Origin: Pyrrhosoma nymphula | Lineage: Eukaryota > Arthropoda > Insecta > Odonata > Coenagrionidae | NCBI GenBank assembly: GCA_963573305.1 | Contig: OY754333.1 | Span: forward strand, 19,155,013 to 19,219,012 | DNA length: 64,000 nt | Reading direction: 5' to 3' | Shown: positions 55,441-64,000 of the stretch, piece by piece | Layout of the letters: each line of letters begins with the position of its first letter | Numbering within the stretch: the stretch's first letter is position 1 | Notes under the pieces: generated by a model | Told to the model about the DNA's origin: nothing | Seen by the model: the letters and a program-made list of their open reading frames with translations, nothing else | Database searches by the model: none | Made by a program: the position numbers and the translations under genes

Positions 55441-56469
55441 AACCCTTTGATGTGAATGCGAATGACACCGAGAACGAACATCTTATGGTACGCTCTCGGT
55501 ATCCTGTAAGGTTTTGCCGCGACCAATATTTATGTACTTTCGAGGTCATAATGAGAAAAAACTAAGAAATACAGAATATCTAAAACTGTGACTGGATAGG
55601 CCGTTTTGTTGACTACCGAAAATGTTGTGCGGCTAGTGGAGAGAGGGTGGCTAGGTGATTGTCTAGTGCAGGTAAAATCAAGTAGTGATGCGGGGTAGGA
55701 ATTCGGTGGACAAGGATGGAAAATAAGTGCGAGGGTGTTGGCTAGGAATAATATATAACCGAGAAATAAAATGAGGTAGTACTTAACTCTTTGGAACTTT
55801 GTTACTTAAGATAAGAGGAACAGAAATGTTATAAAGAATCGAGGAGTTTACAATCAAAGTTTTGTTGCTGTGATATATCCATGTGCATCACATTTTCTTC
55901 ACTCCCTTTGCCAAATTTAACATTTTTTGTGAGCTATCAACTTACTCTTTTCTAGTAGGCTTGAATCACTGATTCTATATCTCTGCAGCCGTTCCCTTTG
56001 AACTGCATGGTATCTTGAATAATGCCTTTAAAAATACTTTACATAAATTCAAGAAGTTCAGGTTAGCATTTAAAAGAATATATATGGCTTAATAAAATCA
56101 ACAAGCAGAACCAAATACCTACCATAAAAGATTTCTACTAACACTACAGCATCTCTTAAGGTTATCTTGCCATTGTGGCCAAAGCAACTTTGTATTTACC
56201 ACTAGAGAATGTGAAAATGTCCTCCCGAGTGTTGAATTAATGCTTTCAGAAAGGTCCTTAGTCAAGCTTCTCTTAAGGTGTTTTTCCTCTGAAATAGAAA
56301 AAATTGAAAGCCAATATTTAGCCAATAGAGCTAATATGAGGGCAATGCTCCCGCTCTACGGATGGGAAACAAAACTTTAGAGTGGATGACACACTTTATC
56401 AAAAGGTAGCAAACTGTTGGCTTCTTTTTTGAGGGATCTCGGATTAATTAACTGGTTAATTTGCTACAA
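55441..56469. other. No recognised gene
   Basis: Purine-rich sequence at 55600-55830 and a 68-codon minus-strand frame (56119-56325) without a known domain. Confidence 0.3.
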
Positions 56470-56668
56470 GGTTTATTTGACAGGAGCTGCCCGTCCACAC
56501 GTCTTTACACCATGACGACCAACGGCAGAGAGAGGCTCATACACACAACATGGCCGTACCTCAAAACAAATTAATAACGAAATGCACAACATAGCTTAAG
56601 CAGAAGGTAGAAAGTTACATATTCAGACTATAAACAGCAAAGATAAAGATACACAAATAGGTATTCAA
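56470..56668 (-). repeat. Candidate 3' LTR of the gypsy element
   Basis: On the minus strand a purine run (AAAAGGGG) precedes TGTTGAATACCTATTTGTG. An AATAAA (complement at 56472-56477) follows near its far end, as in LTRs. The outer end is not defined and no second copy was found. Confidence 0.5.
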
Positions 56669-56725
56669 CAACCCCTTTTAATTTACTACATGCTTTTCTG
56701 TAGCTATTCAAGCGTGGAGGTGGTT

Positions 56726-57790
56726 TCACATTCCTCCTTGGCCGCAAGCACTGGCTGTGGTGCTCTTGAGGCTGGAGGACCTTCGCCCCTGCCTTGTTAT
56801 TTCCTCCACAGGGTCACCTTGAGCTGAAGGTGCGTCTTGAGCTTCAGGTCCCAAAACTTGTGGAGCAGTCAAGAGGGCCTTCTGATTGCCCTTAATCATT
56901 TTCCTCACTGGAAAAAAGATTAATAGTGTTACCAGAGTTACATTTGGAATTCTCCCTCCATTTCATAATATGACCAATATTTCCACTCTATCGCTACTCT
57001 CGCCCAAGATTTGTACGACTCTAGGTTCATCAAACTCTACTATCACCCCTGGGTTCCAAGAAGGCTTCCCCCCTCTTTAAAATCCCTGTAATAAACTATG
57101 TCTCCTATCGAGAAATTTAGGTTGGGAGTGGTCAGTTTGGTCAGATTACCAACATTTGAAAAAGCGGGATTTAATCTTTCCAATATCGACCCATGAAAGC
57201 GAGTGGTCCTTAAGCTTAGAAATATGCTGGGGAGCTCTCTAGCCCACTCACTTCTAGGGATTTTCCCTAATACCCTCTATATCATTTGAACCGCACGCTC
57301 AGTTGACCCGTTAGAAGGTGGATGGAAATGGGGGGGATGAGATGGTGCCCAATGTCATTTTTCCCCAAGAAATCCTTCAACTCCTGTTCAAGGAAAGCAG
57401 GACCATTGTCCGTGACTATCAAGTCTGGCAACCCACGAGTGGCAAATCACTTACAAAGGCTTGAAATACAAATAGAATACGAAAAGGAGCCATTAGTAAA
57501 AGAGACTTTCACCCGTTTAGACATCGTACAACACATCCCAAATAAGAATGTTCCTTAAAGGGACCTGCAAAATCCAGGTGAAGCCTGTACCATGGCTTTT
57601 CTGACCTACTCCACGAAATGACTTCCGTTCTTAGGATTATTTTGAGAGAGCACAAACGTTACATTGTCTAGTCATGACCTCAATATCAGTCTATTCATGG
57701 CCACGAAGCATAGCTGCGAGCCACAGCCTTAGTTTTACTAACCCATGAGTAGCTATAAAACTTTTGGCCACAACACTGGGGGTCCTACCA
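56726..57790 (-). pseudogene. Gypsy integrase
   Basis: On the minus strand: AVARSYASWP and later QCNVC (end of the zinc-binding HHCC domain), YRLHLDFAGPFKEHSYLG with the first catalytic Asp, then GLPDLIVTDNGPAFLEQEL with the second. NGSTERAVQMI covers the block with the third acidic residue (Glu). After that the C-terminal GDIVYYRDFKEGGKPSWNPG and VIVEFDEPRVVQI match the family's GxxVxVRDYRxGKxKWxPGxI chromatin-side domain. The frame then continues with a Ser/Ala-rich tail to a stop at 56726. At least three frameshifts or stops lie within it, so the protein is dead, although all three catalytic positions can still be located. Confidence 0.88.
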
Positions 57791-57811
57791 CCCTAGGGCC
57801 CGAAAAGGTAT

Positions 57812-58215
57812 TTATTTACCTTCCACTTCAACACGGACATTGATGGTGGGTAGTGCTACAGCAGAGGGGGTATAAAACAGCAATGACCCTAAGATTGGGT
57901 CAGGGGTGGCCTCCGAAGAAGATACATTGTGGGCTTGTGATACCGCTGGAAAACTCCGGGTCTCCCCGGCCCCGGAGCTGAAACTCCGGCGTAGAGTTGG
58001 TCCCGGATGAGATCTCAAACCTTGCCGATTCTGCGCTGCGATTAACTGCGCTGGCCACTGACTCCACCGTGAGGGTGAATGATTAGTGGAAAACCCAAGG
58101 GTAAACCGACGGCGCTTGGTGAAACATTTTCACCCTAATGACCCTTATTGTCGCAGTAGTGGCAGAGCAGTTTGCGCCGGGCAATCTTATGTCGCGGCCC
58201 TCCGCAACGACGACA
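57812..58215 (-). pseudogene. Gypsy gag C-terminus (zinc knuckles) and protease start
   Basis: From 58213 the minus strand reads GCRRCGGPRHKIARRKLLCH followed by YCDNKG, two CxxC half-knuckles in the arrangement seen in gypsy Gag nucleocapsids. A Ser/Pro-rich stretch follows (57812-58018) and ends PTINVRVEVEGK, the strand that leads into the retroviral-type aspartic protease. The active-site D-T/S-G that should come next is deleted. Confidence 0.72.
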
Positions 58216-58594
58216 CCCAGAGATGTCGGGGGACACATGAGAGGAACGGGGACTCGTGATAGAATTTAAACACCCCGTCAGTCGCACTTTCACTACCAAT
58301 GATGGCGTTCAGGTGTGTGCCGCGTGTCCGTTGGTGCTCGAAATTGCTAGCTTTCAATTTGGGTGTATCAAGATTTTTGCTTTTTACTTTAACGCGCAGG
58401 GGACCAAGACAAATTATAGCTTGAAAATCATCTCTCAGATTTCCAGAGATACAAGAGTAAATTTGAATGGAAGGGAGACCTTCCCATAACGGCCGTGACG
58501 TCATTTCATCCATCGCTTCTTCCCTATTCTTCCCGATTCATTCTTAAAGATGCCTCAAAAAGGCATTTGTGAAGATGTCCACTTCTGCCCGAAA

Positions 58595-58700
58595 TACAAC
58601 AGTATAAAGATTTAGAAAATGCCTTGAAAAAATATCAGTCTTCACCGGGAATTGAACCACGGGCCTTTGATCGAAGGGTGAAATTACATCAGGGGGCATT
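58595..58700 (-). repeat. tRNA-derived SINE head inserted in gag
   Basis: On the minus strand, GATCAAAGGCCCGTGGTTCA and then ATTCCCGGTGAAGAC contain an RNA polymerase III B box (GGTTCAATTCC). The sequence before it fits an anticodon arm. It interrupts the gag region between capsid and zinc knuckles. The body of the SINE is not defined. Confidence 0.45.
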
Positions 58701-58899
58701 TTTCGGAAACTGAAAAAATTGCAACTTTAAATGAATAGTTATTTGGCAATTAGTCATTAAAGGTTCTAAGCAATTCCGTACATATAAATGAAAACCTTTG
58801 CAAACTTTATTTCAAAGGGAATATCGAAAAAGCATTCGGATGATAATCCCCCATTGGGTGATCCCACTCTCTGGCCTGTTCCATAGCAGTAGCACGATC

Positions 58900-59400
58900 T
58901 ACGGTTAATTTTAAATTCAAATCTTAGAACATGATGGAAAACAGTTGCTCTTTTAAGTTAAAATTTTTCATTCCTCTGAGGAATTGTCGCAACAGAGGTT
59001 GATCTTAATTTTCGAAGCGGAAATTATTCGCCAACTGTCTCATGTATGCTTAAAAGTCTTCTTACCAGCTCATTTGGCCCTTAAATTCGCGCGTCGAATT
59101 TCTCGGCCTGCACCCCAACAAGTGGAGGGAATGAAATGCTCGGATAGTAAATCTAATACTTCCCCGAATGTCTTAGAAGCCGGACGACCAGGAGCACAAA
59201 GTTTCTTTACCATGTTATAAGTTTGCCCACCAGTGCACGAAAGTAACTCCGCCCACTTTTGGTTTTCGGAACTTATATCATGAGCTTCAAAATAAAACTG
59301 AAGCCGCTCTTTGAATTCCTCAAACTCTACGCCCTTCCCCGTGAATTGAGGACATATACCGATTGAATGCTAAGTGCACTTAAGTAACCACATTGGGTAT
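58900..59400 (-). pseudogene. Gypsy gag, capsid region
   Basis: From about 59350 the minus strand reads GKGVEFEEFKERLQFYFEAH, then WAELLSCTGGQTYNMVKKLC, then PASKTFGEVLDLLSEHFIPS, all in one frame. This is the retrotransposon gag domain (helices around WxxYxxRxxxFFxAN, LLxxxGxxxYxLLxxLxxP and TFxELVxxLxxHFxP). A stop falls near 59068, after which similarity continues weakly in other frames to about 58900 (LRQFLRGMK-like and ATAMEQAREWD-like phrases). Confidence 0.8.
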
Positions 59401-59445
59401 CGAATGGCCTTTTAAAAATTTTTAAAACTTCTTAAATTCGGCATA

Positions 59446-60489
59446 AAATACTAGGCATGCCACCATTTCCCCATCACTTTTGCTGTTATCTTCCTCCACG
59501 GAAGATAATGCGACATCGCTGCAGATAGTGAAACAAGATTTAATTAGTTGCACCTACAAAACTTGGGTTAATAATAACACTACAACCTTAAGGTAGCTCA
59601 GGTTATTACTACTGTGAACTAAGGTTACACGATTTAAGTAAAATATTGATAACACTGATATGCACCAACGAGACTAACAAAAAAAGCTTGTATTGAAGAG
59701 TGAAATTATGTTGAGATATTATGTACACCCATACTAATGGAATTAAAATAACTTTTTCAACTTTTATTACCATAGGGACTGGTGTTTTTGTATAAGCTGA
59801 AGTCTCTTGCTCTGTAAAGATTGATCTACAGCTTCTTATTCCAATGGTATCTTTGTGATGCTACCACGGAAAAATTTAAAAATGTACAATTAAGTAGACT
59901 ACTAAAATGTGAATTGACTATGGTATAATCAGCATAAATGAATGAAAATCAGTTTTTCTTATCATCAGCACATAGGTGTAAGTGTTCTTAAATAGATAGA
60001 AGCTAATTATAACTTAATTTGCATACCAAATCATACCCACCTATGCAATGATATTTATAAACTTAATGACCATTGGGATATTTACTAATGCACAACTGAA
60101 ATGAACCATATACAATGGCTGAACAAAGACTACAAACCTCTTCCGGGTATAGGAGCCAGTTAAGCTGCCAATTCCATTTCTGGCTCTGTGTCGCTATCAC
60201 CAAAGCGATGTGGGAGCTTGACCAACCTCTTCTTAATATCTTAATTCTCATTCTCACTCATCTTTAGGTTTGAAGTTTCTAAGTACAATTTCACTTCCGT
60301 ACAGCCTTATCATTACAACCTGAAAAAATACAGAATCATATTTAAGTTAGAGTACTAATTGTAAATTGTGAACAATAAACTAGACAAAATACTATTAACG
60401 AGTAATATCTTATATCAATAATTAAATGACTGCATTATGAACATCACTCCAAATTAATTTTTCCTGTGAAAGTGTAGAAAATAATCACA
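59446..60489. other. Non-coding spacer
   Basis: AT-rich; a short local repeat (AACCTTAAGGTAGCTCAGGT) at 59583-59602. No gene seen. Confidence 0.35.
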
Positions 60490-60885
60490 GGAGATGATTC
60501 GAGTATGTTCTCGCTTCCGAACCCAAGGGTCTCGAGTTCAAATCCCAGCAGTGGTTGACATTTTTCAGCGGAATCCCAATCCCTACTTTGGTGCCTTGTG
60601 AGGACACTTCAAGACTTAGTCCGTTGGATGAGACGTTAAGCTGTGGTCCTCCTGGTGTCTTTTGTTAAATGTGAGCTACCGCTGATGCCCGGTTTCCGCC
60701 CAGTCCTTCGCCAATCCCTAAAAATCCTACCCTCACCCACCTACCCTTAATGGTGCAAATGATCTCAGCAGACCATCGCCCACCGCATAAAACCGACCAA
60801 GCGCAGGGGTGGAGGGCGGGCACCGGGCTGAGGCGACGCCATCGGGCGGCGCGGGAAATATGCCAAGCGCGACGAGAAGGCAGCC
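60490..60885 (+). mobile_element. tRNA-derived SINE, most complete copy of its family
   Basis: The head GATTCGAGTATGTTCTCGCT, followed by TCCGAACCCAAGGGTC and a B box GAGTTCAAATCCC (60534-60546), looks like a tRNA with a CCG-type anticodon loop. A conserved body follows, including AATCCCTACTTTGGTGCC and TTAGTCCGTTGGATGAGACG with TTAAGCTGTGGTCC. Body fragments recur at 3860-3955 and 48996-49100. The 3' third is strikingly GC-rich (GGGCTGAGGCGACGCCATCG, GGCGGCGCGGG) and may be another piece fused to it. Confidence 0.75.
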
Positions 60886-63800
60886 GTTATTTAGATTTCA
60901 TTTTGAATATAAACTTTTGAATTTATGAAATAAAATAACTCAGTTTGAAATTAATTAGGAAATATTAAAATTTTAGAAGTGAAAGAAAAGAAACTAAAAC
61001 AGACTAATGTAAGTTTAACAAATCAGACTTGAAAATCATAAATTTTAGACAGAAACAAACGTTCATTAACATGAACTAAAGAGCAATGCCATTGAAATAT
61101 GTAAATACAAAAATATTAAATGTATGTATACTATGTATGTAAAGTAAATTTTAAGAAACCCTCAATATGTAGAATATGGATTTTTTTTTAAATAATTTGG
61201 GAGAGGTTCCCAAGGATCTCTCCCCTTCTTCTTCTTCTAACAAACCAAGCAAACGAGTGAAAAAGCACCTCCACAACATTGGAATGAAAGAAATATAAAA
61301 TACAGCCATTTACTATGCAGAATTGCTGATTTTACGAATAAGATGAGGACTGGCAATCTGGCAAAGATTAGGACATCTACTTGCACATACGTGGCAATGG
61401 CAAAGGACTGAACCTGTGCCAGAGTCCAGTGACACAGCCAAGGGGGGAGGGTCCATTGGGTGTAGACACTTCAACATTTTGAATTTACATTGAAAAAAGG
61501 GGCACGAAAGTTTTATTTGTTTTTATATTTTACCTAAAAATGTTGAATTCCTTTTCTAACTAAAACTGTGGTTTAATTCCACTTAGAATTTTTCGCAGCT
61601 AAAATCTTTAAATATAAAGGTATCAGCTGCTACAGCTCATCGCAATTACGCTCATAAATGTATGCACGACAAAATATAATTTTTCTCCCAATTATAAAAA
61701 ATTATGTCTCTTTCCTCCCTCCCCCCCCCTGATAATACTGAGCATTGAAATGTCTTTCCTCCCACAATCCAAACGAAATGAAATAGTGCACTAGGTACTA
61801 TCCGTAATTACCTATGGAGGACTACCTAGCCTCGTGTAAGGTCAATGGACTCCCAGGAGTGTTAAAATAATATTTGTAGAAACCCTCAGAAATTATTTTA
61901 AAATTGCTAAATGCGCCAAGTGTTACCCGATGGCTAAATGAAAATCGGAAGGCGATTTCGTTTTATAATACTCTAATTTTAGCAAACAAAATATACCTGG
62001 GAGATTTTACGACCAGCTCAAGACAAGTCCAGTCCAGGGAAATGATCCTGTCATTGAAGCACAAATAATTTAGAATCTTTAATCTGTCGGTAGTCCGTTA
62101 CCAAGAAGTTAACAAGACTGCTTAGATAATTAGCATTAGGTATACTTATAATGCGGGACTTGCGGAAAGAAAGACGATGAAGGATGAAAAAACTGCCTTC
62201 TTGCACATTTCCTAGGAATGGAGGAGAATTTAAAGTTAAAGAGCTGAAATTATCCAACTGTCATAATCAGATTTGATATTAAGGAATGCCTTCCTTCTAG
62301 TATGAAAAAAGGAGATTTAGAAAATTTCAGTATGTAAATTGAGGAATTAGAATAGACAAGGTGCAATTACAGGTGAATGAAGGAACTGATAACTACAGAA
62401 AGTTTGGGAAAAATTACTTGTGCGAGAAAGAGCCAGGAGATAGCAGAGGAAAAATGCAGACGACTTTTCGCATAAATTAAAGAGATTGAGAATATATATT
62501 TAGCTCAGAGTCCTTAATTCACTTCAAGTCCCTGGAAGAATTCAGTTCAGCTAAGACCCAGGATTGGAAGTTACTTTGAAACAAGCCACCTGGTCAAATA
62601 CCCCGCAGAATTAATACGAAAACGTGCCTCGGGAGCGGCTCATACCACGAAATTAACACGTTTCCGAAGTTTCTGTAAGAGGAGAGATAGTACAGATTTC
62701 GCGACTACTATAAGAGGCCACGGGTCATTGATAATAATGAATGTACAATCTCATGAAGATTTGAATGAAAAACATTTCGCTACCGGGGGAAAGGAATTAC
62801 GATGAGGACAATTAAGATTCCCCTTTGGTATGCAATTGGACTTGCGAGTCAAATGAGAACATTGGAGAAGACTAACAGGATCTTCCACAATAGACCACGG
62901 CTACGGAATTTGAAAGCCAACCCTGGAAAACGAAAATAGTGTAAATGTCCTCCCCTACAGAATAAAATGAATTGAAGGAACAATTCCAATTACTAATATG
63001 ATCAATCTTTGAACCACCTCTCACAAGAGATAAACTTTATTACTAATCAGATGTGCTTTATGATGAATTCTAGAAATGCACACTTTTAAAATTTAATCAT
63101 GCGCACTAATAAGAAACAATTATCTACTCTTAACAATACTGATGTGGTAGGCGCAATGCTACAATAATTCGGATTGAAACTCTCTAACAGAGAAAACAAA
63201 TCCACTGCGATTAAGAGAGTAAGACTTACGTGAACTCCTCTTGGTCATCTCCTCCAACTCCGGGATTCGTACCTTACTTCCTCAGCTGCCTAAATCGCCA
63301 ACCACACACAAGCGCCTCACGAACTTCACTCGAACACATTAAGAGAATCACACGACGTGCACTGCTTCCTATACAGCACGGAACTGGAAGCAGGGATGTG
63401 GTGTGAGTGAATAGGGGTTGGAAAGGGGTGTGAGGACTGCCGGGTAAGTGCAGGAGGTCCGGAGGGAGAGTCAACGTATGATGGACAACGTATGATTGGG
63501 TCCGATGGTTCCGAACGAAAAGTCGAATGGAAGAGTAGACATGTTATGACTGTAAAGGAGTGTGAGTATGCAGCTCTGTAGAAAGGAACGGTGGGTATGG
63601 GGGAAGCACGGAATTGGGTTGGTAAGCACAGTGGGGAAGGGGCGCTGGAAAGAGTACGAGGGCTAAGGATTCAGGCCGTAAGAAGAACGCTGCCTTGAGC
63701 AGCATAGGTGGATGCCATAAACCCCAAAGTGTCGAACCCGCTTCATAAAGAATTACCTCAGGGCCTCTTAAAAATACCGTGAACGTTTTTCCCGCAATAG

Positions 63801-64000
63801 TAATTATCTTTTTTTCACTTATCTCTGATACTTCATTATGTCGCGTTAATATTCCATTTCAATTGTTTTTGGTTTTATTTCTTCGATTTATATACTGAAG
63901 TGTTTGTCATGTTCACAGTGTTCACATACTGACGAGAAGTTAGGTGTAAGAAGGAACTTATAAAGCCTCAGTCTCGCCGTAATAAAGACGTCTATGTACC
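60886..64000. other. No recognised gene
   Basis: AT-rich to about 63230, then more GC-rich to 63720. In the latter part CTGCCGG|GTAAGTGCAGG at 63438-63455 is a donor-like site that could end a plus-strand leader exon, but no start codon in good context lies close before it. Frames here are short. Confidence 0.3.

Larger units (their letters stand above)
56470..59445 (-). mobile_element. Ty3/gypsy LTR retrotransposon relic, pol centre deleted
   Basis: In minus-strand order there are gag capsid (about 59400-58900), a SINE insert (58600-58690), gag zinc knuckles (about 58215-58140), the start of protease (to 57815), integrase (57790-57020) and a single 3' LTR candidate (from about 56668 to 56470). 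Protease active site, reverse transcriptase and RNase H are missing. The gap falls between about 57815 and 57790, where the text passes directly from gag-pro into integrase. No 5' LTR was found to the right. Stops and frameshifts occur in every part. Confidence 0.85.

Overview
This window comes from an animal nuclear genome, most likely an arthropod and probably an insect. It is AT-rich and gene-poor, with spliced coding exons lying far apart and many old transposable-element remnants between them. I see no bacterial operons, no CRISPR array and no intact autonomous element. The lineage is suggested by the mix of BEL/Pao, gypsy, RTE-like, CR1-like, R4/Dong-like and Penelope-like relics with tRNA-derived SINEs and MITEs. 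It cannot be fixed to an order from sequence alone.

Host coding sequence. Two exons are identified with confidence. One is the C-terminal exon of a caspase at 15067-15344 (minus strand). The other is the C-terminal exon of an M13 (neprilysin-like) metallopeptidase at 16904-17233 (plus strand). Their orientations mean the missing upstream exons of each must lie on the far side of the other, so the two genes are interleaved or at least one exon is an isolated relic. The M13 exon keeps the zinc-ligand Glu but has Val where the family's ENxxD Asp belongs. Weaker candidates are a 5' exon with an RFX-like X-box (7800-8008), two Pro-rich phase-0/0 exons (8963-9376 plus, 23855-24256 minus), a terminal exon (38346-38612), a gene start with perfect splice donors (43640-44202), a terminal exon (50666-50851) and a minus-strand terminal exon (53000-53282).

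Mobile elements, left to right. An internally deleted BEL/Pao retrotransposon with both LTRs fills 78-3557. A 197-bp MITE sits at 8088-8284, with relatives at 45547-45770 and 48784-48995. Between 10.6 and 12.2 kb lie two minus-strand LINE fragments, a Penelope-like GIY-YIG fragment and a 5S-rRNA-like sequence. Between 19.2 and 21.8 kb lie a 240-bp direct repeat and elements built from degenerate repeats of one short word. Three copies of a CGTAAGAC-type MITE occupy 26.8-32.9 kb. SINEs appear at 34.3, 41.8, 48.99 and 60.5 kb. Between 39.4 and 41.5 kb a CR1-like reverse transcriptase abuts two out-of-order pieces of an R4/Dong-like LINE. A foldback element lies at 52.1 kb, LINE ends at 53.7 and 54.7 kb, and a minus-strand gypsy relic with a SINE in its gag at 56.5-59.4 kb. 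The last 3 kb hold nothing I recognise.

There is no evidence that the genes here act in a common pathway. The main biological interest is the caspase/neprilysin arrangement, the altered M13 active site and the word-repeat elements.
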